This document shows, in pieces, positions 1-8,407 of a stretch of DNA of 26,162 bases. Position 1 is the first letter of the stretch; every line of letters begins with the position of its first letter. Made by a program: the position numbers and the translations under genes. Origin of the DNA: JAGOEX01 sp964630905 (GTDB lineage Bacteria; UBP6; UBA1177); contig CAZVWR010000044.1 of assembly GCA_964630905.1 (NCBI GenBank), forward strand, positions 1-26,162, given 5' to 3'. The notes below the pieces were generated by a model, which worked only from the letters and a program-made list of their open reading frames with translations, was not told the origin of the DNA and did no database searches.

Positions 1-109
1 AAAGTGTGAAAATAAGAATCGCAACCTTCATAAAACCCTTGAAATTCAAATAATTAACAGGTCAGATTATCTCAAATCCATAAATTAATCAAGGCACAAT
101 ATAAATAAT

Positions 110-138
110 TTGACGAAAACAATGCGAATCATTATATT
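110..138 (+). promoter_or_regulatory. Probable sigma70 promoter of the YhcG-like nuclease gene
   Basis: A TTGACG -35 box (110-115) and a TATATT -10 box (133-138) are separated by 17 bases; each box differs from consensus at one position. Transcription would start near 145, leaving a leader of about 25 bases that contains the AGAGG ribosome-binding site before the ATG at 170. No gene is visible in the 109 bases before it. Confidence 0.6.
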
Positions 139-169
139 AGACAGTGTTTAGTTTTGATTAGAGGTAAAA

Positions 170-1147
170 ATGAAAAAATCAGATATTATTTCAAAAGACA
201 GTGAAGGTTATAGAAATCTGCTTAACGAACTGAAAAGTATTCTCAATAAAGGTCTGGCAAAAGCTTACAAAGCTGTTGACAACATCAAAGTTCAGACATA
301 TTGGCAGATTGGCGAGCGAATTGTGAGAGATGAAATTGAAAATAAGGAAAGAGCTGATTATGGCAAAAAACTTGTTGCTCAAATATCTTTTGATCTTGGC
401 ATCAACAAAAGAGAACTATATAGAATTATTAGATTTTTCAAGCTTTACCCAATTGTGGCGTCGGTGACACCACAATTATCATGGACACATTATTCTGTGC
501 TTGTTGACATCGAAAATCCCGAAAAAAGAAATTTCTACCAGCAGAAAGCAGTTGATTATTCATGGAGCGTTCGGGAGCTTAAGGATAAAATAAACAGTCA
601 GCTTTATGAAAATTCAGCACGGGAAGAGATTGGAGTGTCTCAAAAAAGAAAACTCCTTCCACAAGCTGATGCTCTTGATATTTTCAAAGGAAGCTATGAC
701 CTCGGTTTTATAAGAAATCATTTAAACGAAAAAGAGTTTGAGAACAGTTTAATCAGCAATATCGAAGCATTTTTAAACGAGCTCGGCACTGATTTCTGTT
801 TTGCCGGCAGACAAGTTCCTGTTAAAATTGACGGAGCAACTCATTTTGTTGACATTCTTCTTTATCACAAAGGAATTCCCTGCAACATTCTGGTTGAACT
901 AAAAACAAGGAAACTTGATGCAAGAGATGTCGGACAGATGAATAAATATGTCAGTTATTTTAGAATTAACCGCCAGTATGAACATGAAAAAGAGACCATC
1001 GGACTTATTATCTGTTCAGAAGCCGGAATTGAAGAAGTTCAATATGCTCTTGGAGGATTAGAAGAAAAAATATTCATTGCAACATATCAACCGAAGCTTC
1101 CGACAATCGAACAATTGAAAAATGCTTTGAAAAAAGTGACAGAATAA
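170..1147 (+). CDS. YhcG/DUF1016-family PDDEXK nuclease
   Basis: This 325-residue protein matches the YhcG/DUF1016 layout. Residues 15-160 form the helical N-terminal domain, with a YWQIGERIV segment near 44-52. Residues 175-310 form a PDDEXK nuclease-like domain. The putative catalytic residues are D228 (in HFVDILLY) and E243-x-K245 (in VELK), followed by Q256 in DVGQMNKY. All core motifs are present and the length is close to full for the family, so it looks intact. The ATG follows AGAGG at 7-8 bases. The gene stands alone behind its own promoter and converges on the glycosyltransferase operon. Family members are often found near restriction-modification or other mobile defence genes; none are visible here. 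The biological role is not established, so 'nuclease' rests on the motifs. Confidence 0.85.
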   Translation: MKKSDIISKDSEGYRNLLNELKSILNKGLAKAYKAVDNIKVQTYWQIGERIVRDEIENKERADYGKKLVAQISFDLGINKRELYRIIRFFKLYPIVASVTPQLSWTHYSVLVDIENPEKRNFYQQKAVDYSWSVRELKDKINSQLYENSAREEIGVSQKRKLLPQADALDIFKGSYDLGFIRNHLNEKEFENSLISNIEAFLNELGTDFCFAGRQVPVKIDGATHFVDILLYHKGIPCNILVELKTRKLDARDVGQMNKYVSYFRINRQYEHEKETIGLIICSEAGIEEVQYALGGLEEKIFIATYQPKLPTIEQLKNALKKVTE

Positions 1148-1188
1148 AAGAAATATGGAAAAGAGCGTCATAAATGTTTGCAGGTAGA

Positions 1189-1899
1189 TTATCTGATAAA
1201 CCCGTACTTGAAAATTATATAGACTGCGCGGAATCCATCACGACATCCGATCTTTTTTCCTTCGTTGTGTTTTCTTGGGATATAACTTATCGGAATTTCT
1301 TCCATTTTGAGTTTCTCCGATGCGACAAGTGCTGCCGCTTTGGCTGTAATTTCGGGTTCAAGTCCGAATCGGTTCTCTTCAATTTCTATCTTTTTTATCA
1401 CTTGCGTCCTGAACATTTTATAGCAGGTCTCCATGTCGGTAAGTTTGAGTCCTGTGAAAAAATTGGATAATGTTGTAAGCCCGGCGTTCACAAAATAGTG
1501 AAATTTGCCGAGAGGACTCTCCTTTTTTTCAAGGAAACGGCTTCCGTAAAGGATATCAAGCCCTTTTTCTTCAACAACTCCTGCCATTTTAACAATGTCT
1601 GCCGGATCATATTCAAGGTCGGCATCCTGAAATATTGTAAATTCTCCTGTCGCATGGGCAATTGCAGTTCTTATCGCGGCCCCTTTTCCCATGTTCAATT
1701 CGTGATGAACCAGTTTTATCAATCCTGAACTTTCAATATCTTTCAATATTTTTAGTGTGTTATCAACAGAACAGTCATTAACGGCAATTATTTCAAGCTC
1801 GGCAACATTCCCCTGCCCTTTTATTTGTGCAACCTTATTTATCAGGTTTTCAACTGTCTTCTCTTCGTTGTAGACCGGAATGAGAACTGAAAGCTTCAA
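1189..1899 (-). CDS. Family 2 glycosyltransferase, DPM1-like
   Basis: This 236-residue GT-A fold enzyme resembles dolichyl/polyprenyl-phosphate sugar transferases. The N-terminus reads LSVLIPVYNEEKTV, the nucleotide-sugar loop NDCSVDNT lies near 52-59, and the metal-binding D-A-D is in FQDADLEYD near 91-99. The tail with PISYIPRKHNEGKKIG and a following DGFRAVY segment is typical of DPM1-like GT2 proteins. There is no C-terminal membrane segment, so it is probably a soluble or peripheral cytoplasmic enzyme. The start is TTG, overlapping the TGA of the upstream gene by four bases (1896-1899), with AAGGAG eight bases before it. Being last in the operon, after a UDP-xylose-forming SDR, it may transfer a sugar to a lipid carrier or surface glycan. 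The donor and acceptor cannot be read from the sequence. Confidence 0.85.
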   Translation of the reverse strand: MKLSVLIPVYNEEKTVENLINKVAQIKGQGNVAELEIIAVNDCSVDNTLKILKDIESSGLIKLVHHELNMGKGAAIRTAIAHATGEFTIFQDADLEYDPADIVKMAGVVEEKGLDILYGSRFLEKKESPLGKFHYFVNAGLTTLSNFFTGLKLTDMETCYKMFRTQVIKKIEIEENRFGLEPEITAKAAALVASEKLKMEEIPISYIPRKHNEGKKIGCRDGFRAVYIIFKYGFIR

Positions 1900-2831
1900 C
1901 TTTGTAACTCCTTGAAATATTTAATTGTTGCGTTCAAACCATCTTCAAGCGGTGTCACAGGTTTCCAGTTTATAAGTTTTTCGATCAGGTTTGTATCGGG
2001 CTTTCTTCTTTGCGGATCATTTTCAGGGATCGGCTGATATATTACAGAACTTCCTGAACCGCTCATTTCGATAATTATCTTTGCAAGCTGTTTCATCGAT
2101 ATCTCTTCAGTGTGACCGATATTCACAGGACCTGTCACGACATCATCAAGGTTCATGAACCTGATTAACGCATCAACCATGTCTGCGACATAACAGAAAC
2201 ATCTGGTGTGTGTTCCATCACCGTAGATTGTTATATCTTCGTTCCTGAGTGCCTGAAGAACGAAGTTGCTGATGACACGACCGTCATCAACCGACATTGC
2301 AGGGCCATAAGTATTGAATATTCTTGCCACTTTTATTCTCACACCAAATTGCCGCCAGTAGTCGAAGAAAAGGGTTTCAGCACATCTTTTTCCTTCATCG
2401 TAACAGCTTCTAAGTCCCACAGGATTGACATTCCCCCAGTACTCCTCATTCTGCGGATGAACTGTCGGATCTCCGTAAACTTCACTTGTGCTTGCCTGAA
2501 GTATTTTCGCCCCTGTCTTTTTAGCAAGTTCAAGCATATTTATCGCTCCGAAAACACTCGTTCTCACAGTTTTCACAGGGTCTTTCTGATAGTGAACAGG
2601 ACTTGCCGGACATGCGAGGTTATATATCATTGAAGCATTTATCATCAACGATTCTTCAACATCGTGTGTTATCAGTTCAAAATAAGGATTCTTCAACAGA
2701 TCTGCTATGTTATGCTTTGAACCTGTATAGAAATTATCAACGCAGACCACATCATAACCCTCTTTAAGAAGCCGCCTGCACAGATGACTTCCGATAAGCC
2801 CAGCTCCGCCTGTTACAATAACTCTTTTCAA
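1896..2831 (-). CDS. UDP-glucuronate decarboxylase-like SDR (UDP-xylose synthase)
   Basis: This 311-residue extended SDR would convert UDP-glucuronate to UDP-xylose in the cytoplasm using bound NAD. It has the Rossmann motif GGAGLIG (8-14), the active-site segment STSEVYGDP (114-122), and Y144-x3-K148 within RSCYDEGKR, a segment characteristic of UXS enzymes. A late PQRRKPD motif matches the UXS substrate-binding arginine region. The Ser-Glu in TSEVYG, rather than Asp-Glu, favours UXS over dTDP-glucose 4,6-dehydratase. The start is TTG at 2831: the family normally begins right at KR-hydrophobic-TGG, and no in-frame ATG lies close upstream. Four bases separate it from the metF stop. An out-of-frame ATG ATT TGA sits immediately upstream and overlaps the TTG. 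Its neighbour, a GT2, could use the product. Confidence 0.87.
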   Translation of the reverse strand: MKRVIVTGGAGLIGSHLCRRLLKEGYDVVCVDNFYTGSKHNIADLLKNPYFELITHDVEESLMINASMIYNLACPASPVHYQKDPVKTVRTSVFGAINMLELAKKTGAKILQASTSEVYGDPTVHPQNEEYWGNVNPVGLRSCYDEGKRCAETLFFDYWRQFGVRIKVARIFNTYGPAMSVDDGRVISNFVLQALRNEDITIYGDGTHTRCFCYVADMVDALIRFMNLDDVVTGPVNIGHTEEISMKQLAKIIIEMSGSGSSVIYQPIPENDPQRRKPDTNLIEKLINWKPVTPLEDGLNATIKYFKELQS

Positions 2832-2835
2832 ATCA

Positions 2836-3792
2836 TTACCCCGCTTTTATTCTTTCAAAAAGGGCTTTTGCGCTTTTCCCTTTTCCCATTGTAAAAAGAT
2901 GTATCCCCGGAGCCCCTTTTTCAATAAGTTCCCTGCATAAATCTGCGACAAAAGATGTTCCAGCCTCAAACTCTTCGCTTTTTGTCTTTGCATTTGACAT
3001 CGTTTCTTTCAATTTTTGAGGAACTGAAACTCCGAAAGTTGATGGAATAATTTCAAGCTGAGCTGATGATGTGAGGGGCCTGACACCGGGAATTACCGGC
3101 ACTGTTACACCGATGTTCCTTAATTTATTGACAAATCTGACATAAACTTCCGCATCAAAACACATCTGGGTAACAATGAAATTTGCCCCTTCTTCAACTT
3201 TTTTCTTTAAATTTCCGATATCATTTTCAATAGATTCTGCTTCAATGTGTTTTTCCGGATATGCGGCAACTCCGACACAGAAATTGGTCTTGATCCCGTC
3301 TTTGAGTTCATCGTCAAGATAACATCCTGAATTCATTCTTGAAATATGGGCGACCAGTTCGGAGGCATATTTATAGCCGTCCTCTTTCGGGACAAACTTG
3401 TTCATTCCGAAAGCAGGATCACCGCGAAGTGCGAAAATGTTGTCAAATCCAAGATAATTAAGGTCAACGATCGTATCTTCTATTTCCCATTTATCAACTC
3501 CGCCGCAAAGGAGATGAGGCACCGCATCAATTCCGTAACGGCTCTGAATCGCTGAACAAATACCGACAGTTCCCGGCTTTTTCCTGTAAACAAAACGGCT
3601 TTTTATTCCGTTCTCTGTCTTATAACTTATGTGGGGCTGATGATATGTCACATTGATGAATTTAGGGTCAAAAGGCATAAGAACATCAATGGTTTCAAAT
3701 ATTTCATTGACACTTCTCCCTCTGTCGGGAGGAGTTACCTCAAGAGAAAAAAAGAAACTTGATCTGTTTTTAATAAATTCATCTATCCTCAA
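2836..3792 (-). CDS. metF: 5,10-methylenetetrahydrofolate reductase
   Basis: This 318-residue TIM-barrel flavoprotein reduces 5,10-methylene-THF to 5-methyl-THF for methionine synthesis or C1 metabolism. E18 in SLEVTPP corresponds to the catalytic Glu of MetF. FINVTYHQ (45-52), ALRGD (D125), the VGVAAYPEKH segment and NFIVTQMCFD are family motifs, as is VPVIPGVRPL later on. The length is slightly above the E. coli enzyme. It starts with TTG at 3792, placed six bases after AAGGAG; that Shine-Dalgarno directly follows the TAA of the upstream amylase gene. A two-codon out-of-frame ATG AGT TGA overlaps the start. Its position between an exported amylase and sugar-nucleotide genes is unexpected, and no methionine or folate gene is adjacent. 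Confidence 0.9.
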   Translation of the reverse strand: MRIDEFIKNRSSFFFSLEVTPPDRGRSVNEIFETIDVLMPFDPKFINVTYHQPHISYKTENGIKSRFVYRKKPGTVGICSAIQSRYGIDAVPHLLCGGVDKWEIEDTIVDLNYLGFDNIFALRGDPAFGMNKFVPKEDGYKYASELVAHISRMNSGCYLDDELKDGIKTNFCVGVAAYPEKHIEAESIENDIGNLKKKVEEGANFIVTQMCFDAEVYVRFVNKLRNIGVTVPVIPGVRPLTSSAQLEIIPSTFGVSVPQKLKETMSNAKTKSEEFEAGTSFVADLCRELIEKGAPGIHLFTMGKGKSAKALFERIKAG

Positions 3793-3802
3793 CTCATTCT
3801 CC

Positions 3803-6010
3803 TTAAAATATCAGTTCCGAAGAAAATGGTTCCAGTTCAATTTCGATATGACCGTCTGAAATCTTAAAAGTATTGCCGCCAAATAACCCTGTCATATCAC
3901 CTTCAACACCTGATAAGCCTGAAACATCAATTTTCTCAACCACTTGCAAGTCACTGTTGTTAAATGCCGCAATAACCGTTTCACCGTCTTTAACCATTGC
4001 GAAGGCATAAAAGTTGTCTGCAATGATAAGATTTTTTCTAACTCCATGTTTCAACGACCGTTTTTCAGCCCTGAATTTACCGAGTATTTGTGTATGTTCA
4101 AGGTTTTTTTTCTGGAAATCACTTAATTCATCACCGAACAGGGTCATCCGTCTGTTATCAGGATCATTAGCTCCCGGCATTCCGTATTCATCACCCTGAT
4201 AGATCACAGGAATTCCGGTTGTTGCAAAAAGAAATGTCAGTGCGTTTCTCATTTTCTTAAACGGTTCTTCAGTTTCAGGACTAACCGGTGAATTTTCCCA
4301 AACTTTTTCGTGAGCTAATGTGCCGCCGGAAGAAGAAACACCGTCAAAATCCTTGTTTGCAAGACTTAACGCCCTTGCAACATCGTGATTACCGATGAAG
4401 TTCCCCATAACTGCAAGTTCATAGAAATCATTTTTGTATCTGTTATCATTTTCATCAAGGAATTCAACAAGTTCAGAAATCATTTCACTTTGAAGCAGAA
4501 ATGTTCTGACAATATGGTGATAAAGAGGAAAATCGAACTGACCGTCAAGTTTTCTCTCCCCGATATAAAACCCGATCTCATCCCAGCCGGTATCAGCGGT
4601 AAAAGTCTCTCCGATCATATAAAAAGGGATGCCTGTTGTTGTCACTTTTCTTTGAATTGCGGTTTTCAGAGTTGTTGTAAAATCAATGATCATCAACCTT
4701 ATCGCATCAAGGCGGAGTCCATCAATGTCAAATTCAGTAATAAGCCAGATCAGGTGGTCAATGACGCTGTTCATCGCATCAATATTTCGATAGTCAATAT
4801 CGGCAAGATAATCGGTAAACCAGCATTCAACCGGATTCTCCCAGCCGCATGTGTATCCTCCGTTCACATTTGCCGTCTGACCGTCGGAAGCCATGTGGAA
4901 CCAGCCGAGATTTTTGTAAGTCTCCCAAAGATATGAATCGGTATGAACATGGTTAGGGACAAAGTCAAGCATAACCCTTATCCCCTGTTTGTGAGCTTTC
5001 TGAATGAGTTCTTTCAATTCTTCAGCCGTACCGAACCTTTTTTCAAGCGGAGAATCAAGCCCAGGGATCTGAATTTCATCGCTCCAGCCCGTTGCAACAG
5101 GCCAGTAAGAGTGATATGCACTGTAATATCTTGCATCCCCTCCCATCCCTTTTCCAGGATTGTCAGTGTTTTTAACCGGGGAACTTATCCAGATGGCGTT
5201 CACCCCCATATCTAAAAAGTAGTTTTCATCAATTTTCTTAATGATCCCGGCATAATCACCACCCTGCCAGTTCGCTTTTTCGTGAATATCTTTTAAAGGG
5301 CTATCGTTTGTTTTATCCCCGTTATGGAATCTGTCTGTCATGATCTGATAAATGAAAGCATCATCCCAGCTGAATTCTCTGTCTTCTATCCAGACCGGAA
5401 CTGTGAGAACTTCACTTGCAAAACCGTCAGTGTCATAAATCTTAAAATACCAGGTGTATTTTCCTTTTGCATCTGCCGCAAAATCGATAGAAAAAGTGCC
5501 TGTTTTTTTGTCAAAAGCAACTGACTGTTTTTCATGATTAAGATTTATAATGCTCTTTTTCATGTCAGGATAACTTCCTGAAATACCTGGATTATATTTA
5601 ATTTCAAATGAAATGTTCATCCCGTTTATCACAGGCCGTTTTATAAGCTCGATCTTGGGATATTTGCAGTCACTTACAATTAGGCGACTGTAACGGATAT
5701 TCTTATCAAACATCGTGAGCGGATTTTCAGTATCAGGAAAACTCTTTTCAGATTTAGCAGAATAAAAAAGATAAGGATAGTCACCCGGCTTTAAAAAAAG
5801 CTCGACCGACCATCTGCCGTCCCTGAAGCTCATCGGGGTGGAAAGCGACCAGTTGTTAAATGACGACTTCACATAAAGATCATCCTCAGCCCTTCCGGAA
5901 ACAGAAATAACCGTTCCGCCGCATGAAATAAAAGCGTCACCGGTTTTTTCACAGGAAATGGAAAAAAAGACCAGAAACAACATGCAAAAATATTGCAAAA
6001 CCATTTTCAA
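3803..6010 (-). CDS. GH13 alpha-amylase-family lipoprotein with N-terminal CBM48/20-like domain
   Basis: This is a 735-residue exported glycoside hydrolase acting on alpha-glucans. A signal peptide ends in a FSISC lipobox (C20), so it is probably anchored in the outer membrane. Residues 30-115 look like a glycogen/starch-binding beta-sandwich (SSFNNWS, then GRW and PGDYPYLFY), and 125-208 form a second beta domain. The GH13 barrel runs from about 215 to 650. Region I is DFVPNH (349-354), region II is DGLRLDAIR with nucleophile D435, E468 in MIGETF is the acid/base, and D543 in GNHD is the stabilising Asp. A short C-terminal beta domain ends the protein. The start could be TTG at 6010 or ATG two codons later at 6004; neither has a strong Shine-Dalgarno. 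It lies 11 bases after the beta-helix gene and 10 before metF. The exact substrate (starch, maltodextrin or cyclodextrin) is not resolvable. Confidence 0.88.
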   Translation of the reverse strand: MKMVLQYFCMLFLVFFSISCEKTGDAFISCGGTVISVSGRAEDDLYVKSSFNNWSLSTPMSFRDGRWSVELFLKPGDYPYLFYSAKSEKSFPDTENPLTMFDKNIRYSRLIVSDCKYPKIELIKRPVINGMNISFEIKYNPGISGSYPDMKKSIINLNHEKQSVAFDKKTGTFSIDFAADAKGKYTWYFKIYDTDGFASEVLTVPVWIEDREFSWDDAFIYQIMTDRFHNGDKTNDSPLKDIHEKANWQGGDYAGIIKKIDENYFLDMGVNAIWISSPVKNTDNPGKGMGGDARYYSAYHSYWPVATGWSDEIQIPGLDSPLEKRFGTAEELKELIQKAHKQGIRVMLDFVPNHVHTDSYLWETYKNLGWFHMASDGQTANVNGGYTCGWENPVECWFTDYLADIDYRNIDAMNSVIDHLIWLITEFDIDGLRLDAIRLMIIDFTTTLKTAIQRKVTTTGIPFYMIGETFTADTGWDEIGFYIGERKLDGQFDFPLYHHIVRTFLLQSEMISELVEFLDENDNRYKNDFYELAVMGNFIGNHDVARALSLANKDFDGVSSSGGTLAHEKVWENSPVSPETEEPFKKMRNALTFLFATTGIPVIYQGDEYGMPGANDPDNRRMTLFGDELSDFQKKNLEHTQILGKFRAEKRSLKHGVRKNLIIADNFYAFAMVKDGETVIAAFNNSDLQVVEKIDVSGLSGVEGDMTGLFGGNTFKISDGHIEIELEPFSSELIF

Positions 6011-6021
6011 AATTTCAACAG

Positions 6022-8253
6022 TTAAAACTCGTAACAGCCCATGTCGTATCCTGAGCCGTTCGGTCTGGTTTTGTCATCAAGATCTTCGGACGGGTTTTCT
6101 ACAGCAGTTCCGGCTGTGTCAATGCATGGAGAGCCTGTGTTCAGGTGATAATTGTTATTTGCTCTGTCAACAAACAATGGATCTGCATTGATGTTGCCTG
6201 TTCCGGAATATCCGCCCTGAAAAAGAGAATAAGTTACATTTGTTGACGAATTTGTATTGTTCTGAGTCTGATTACACGGAGAGTTTCCGTGAACGATCGA
6301 GCTGTAAATGTTTGTCACAGCACTGTCATAATTATGAATTCCGGAACCGGTATTGCTGCATCCCGATGCCGTAGTGTTGTCTGCCAAAGTCGTGAAAATA
6401 AGATTTACACTTGAATCATTTCTGACATAAATCCCGGCGCCGTAATTTTTTGCACTGTTTTTTGTTATCAGAGAGTTCACTATTGTTGCTGAAGCATTGT
6501 TGTCAATTCCTACTGCTCCGCCACGGCATTCTCCTCCTCCTTTGCAGTTGTTGAGAATGAATTCTGACTGCGTAATCAATATTGAATTTTTTGATGTCGC
6601 AACAGATATCCCTGCCGCAAGAGCTGTAGCTTCATTTTCTGAAAAAACACTTTTCTCAATCGAGATGTTTCTGGAATTGTTCGACAAATGAAGCGCTCCG
6701 CCTGTTGCCGCAATATTCTTGGAAAAAGTACATTCTGAGAAAGTTGCGCTTTCTACATTGTTAAATTCAATTCCTCCACCGTTTTCACTGGCAGAATTTC
6801 CGGTAAGAATATTATTTAATAAACTCACATTCCCCTGCTCAACCCTTACTGCTCCGCCCCAGTTCTGAGTTGAATTCCCTTCAAACGTACATCCGGAAAT
6901 CGTTAAACTTACAGGAGCATATGCAAAAATTGCTCCGCCTGATGCTGATCCATCCTCAACTTTACTTACTGAGTTCTGGGTAAATGTGCTGTCAAGAAGC
7001 GAAAGTGTTGAGTTTAAAAGATAAATAGCACCTCCTGCAGCAGAAGCATTTGATCTTCCTGTGATTCGTGTGTCTTCACCGTTTTTGGCTTTATTGCCGG
7101 TAAAAAATGAATTGAGAATAGTGACATTTGAATCAATAACCGCAACGGCTCCGCCTCTTCCTTCATAACCTCTGCCGCTAGTTGATTCGCCATTGGCTTC
7201 ATTTAAAACAAAATGAACAGAATTTATAATAAAACCGGTTGCATTGCTTATGTACAAACCGCCTGCATAATTATTTCCTGAACCTTCATTTTTATTGCCT
7301 GAAAGTGTCAGTCGATTTAAAGTTAAATTTGACGCTCCGCTTGCATCAATTATGTTATCCATTTTATTGACCGATCCGTCAAGAACAGTAAGAGAAGGAT
7401 CATTATCTGTTTTATCACCCTCTCCTGCAAAACCGCCGAGAATCGAAATATTTGAATAAATCTTGATAGTTGCTGGTATCACATATGTCCCCTGCGCAAT
7501 CCATATCTCACATTCATCTATGCCGTTGCTTTCAATAAGAATTGCATTATTAGCTGAGTCAACTGCCTCCTGAATTGTCGAATATGCCGTATGCCAAGTC
7601 AAACCGTCAGGCGTTTTAACACCCGATTCTTTAACAAATCTGACACATTGTGAACAATCATCACCGACAAAGCCTCCCTCACAGCAAGACTTCAGTGAAT
7701 CCGAACAGAAAAAGTCACCGCATGGATAAGTGTTTCCGGTTATACATTCACCGTTATTGTTACATGCATCTTCACCGTTGCAGAAAACACCGTCGTCGCA
7801 CAAAGTAGTTTCAGGTCTGTTTTCAATCTCGCATATCCCGGCTTCGGAACAAATTCCTTTTTTGCATTCTCCATCTAGATACACACAATCCTCGTCCTTT
7901 GTGCAATCTTTAATAACTATCACATCTTCATCCGCACTGCTGTCACCCGAATTCCCAGTATTCCCGGTATTCCCAGTATCACCGGTATCACCAGTATCAC
8001 CAGTATCACCGGAATTACCTGAATTCCCAGTATCACCTGTGTTTCCCGTGTTTCCGGTATTGCCCGAGTTCCCTGAATCCCCTGAGTTTCCTGAATCCCC
8101 TGAATTCCCGGTATCAGTATCTGTCAGATCATCTTCAGATTCAGACATTTCTTCATCCTGTAAAGGGGCGATTCTGATCTTTTTTGATTGTTCGCAGGAA
8201 ATGAAAACAAGAACAAAAATCGCAATAATGATGAAAAAAAATGTTCTTTTCAT
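6022..8253 (-). CDS. Surface lipoprotein with Gly-triplet linker, Cys-rich module and Pmp-like beta-helix
   Basis: The protein has 743 residues from the ATG at 8253, which follows AAGGAG at six bases. An in-frame extension upstream to 8349 is unlikely because it would bury the signal peptide. The lipobox is VFISC with C20. Nineteen G-[ND]-[ST] triplets fill 49-105. A Cys-rich module (about 117-203) has paired-Cys spacings of the EGF/Dickkopf sort, including CDDGVFCNG. From about 205 a right-handed parallel beta-helix follows, with repeated GGA[IV] and GN.A..GGG units of the chlamydial-type Pmp class. The last 50 residues (ADPLFVD, then GSPCIDTG-like and DMGCYEF) match the choice-of-anchor Q type C-terminus. 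This is a predicted adhesin or glycan-binding surface protein. It is first in the operon with the amylase, but no enzymatic motif was seen. Confidence 0.85.
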   Translation of the reverse strand: MKRTFFFIIIAIFVLVFISCEQSKKIRIAPLQDEEMSESEDDLTDTDTGNSGDSGNSGDSGNSGNTGNTGNTGDTGNSGNSGDTGDTGDTGDTGNTGNTGNSGDSSADEDVIVIKDCTKDEDCVYLDGECKKGICSEAGICEIENRPETTLCDDGVFCNGEDACNNNGECITGNTYPCGDFFCSDSLKSCCEGGFVGDDCSQCVRFVKESGVKTPDGLTWHTAYSTIQEAVDSANNAILIESNGIDECEIWIAQGTYVIPATIKIYSNISILGGFAGEGDKTDNDPSLTVLDGSVNKMDNIIDASGASNLTLNRLTLSGNKNEGSGNNYAGGLYISNATGFIINSVHFVLNEANGESTSGRGYEGRGGAVAVIDSNVTILNSFFTGNKAKNGEDTRITGRSNASAAGGAIYLLNSTLSLLDSTFTQNSVSKVEDGSASGGAIFAYAPVSLTISGCTFEGNSTQNWGGAVRVEQGNVSLLNNILTGNSASENGGGIEFNNVESATFSECTFSKNIAATGGALHLSNNSRNISIEKSVFSENEATALAAGISVATSKNSILITQSEFILNNCKGGGECRGGAVGIDNNASATIVNSLITKNSAKNYGAGIYVRNDSSVNLIFTTLADNTTASGCSNTGSGIHNYDSAVTNIYSSIVHGNSPCNQTQNNTNSSTNVTYSLFQGGYSGTGNINADPLFVDRANNNYHLNTGSPCIDTAGTAVENPSEDLDDKTRPNGSGYDMGCYEF
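7939..8109 (-). repeat. Gly-[Asn/Asp]-[Ser/Thr] triplet array, 19 units
   Basis: Residues 49-105 of the beta-helix lipoprotein are 19 uninterrupted triplets, each GNS, GNT, GDS or GDT, giving a 9-base DNA period. It is the longest of six such arrays in the window. Synonymous codons vary between units. Confidence 0.95.
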
Positions 8254-8290
8254 GTTTTTCTCCTTAAATGATAAACACTCGACACCATGT

Positions 8291-8318
8291 ATTTTATCTT
8301 TTATATTGTAAAGGTCAA
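8291..8318 (-). promoter_or_regulatory. Probable sigma70 promoter of the five-gene minus-strand operon
   Basis: Read on the minus strand, TTGACC (8318-8313) and TAAAAT (8296-8291) are separated by 16 bases; each differs from consensus at one position. Transcription would start near 8284 and give a leader of about 30 bases before the ATG at 8253. The remainder of this divergent intergenic region (8319-8407) must hold the promoter for the plus-strand gene, but no convincing pair of boxes was found there. Confidence 0.5.
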
Positions 8319-8407
8319 TAGATTTGATACAGATTTGACTTAAAACCAAATTGCAGTACCATCTTATCCAGTTTTGGTGATTTTTTTATTTTTACGAGGT
8401 GGACATT

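Noticed and set aside
7939..8109. Short-period repeat considered as a CRISPR or satellite array
   Set aside because: The 9-base period is in frame, codons vary and no spacers exist; it encodes Gly triplets.
7730..8311. Plus-strand open frame rich in Pro-Val/Phe-Pro repeats opposite the beta-helix gene start
   Set aside because: It is the antisense reading of the Gly-triplet array; similar Pro-rich frames appear opposite the other arrays, and none has a supported start.
8254..8349. Upstream extension of the beta-helix lipoprotein frame
   Set aside because: It places 32 residues before a clear lipoprotein signal peptide, whereas the ATG at 8253 has AAGGAG in place; the extension also covers the promoter.
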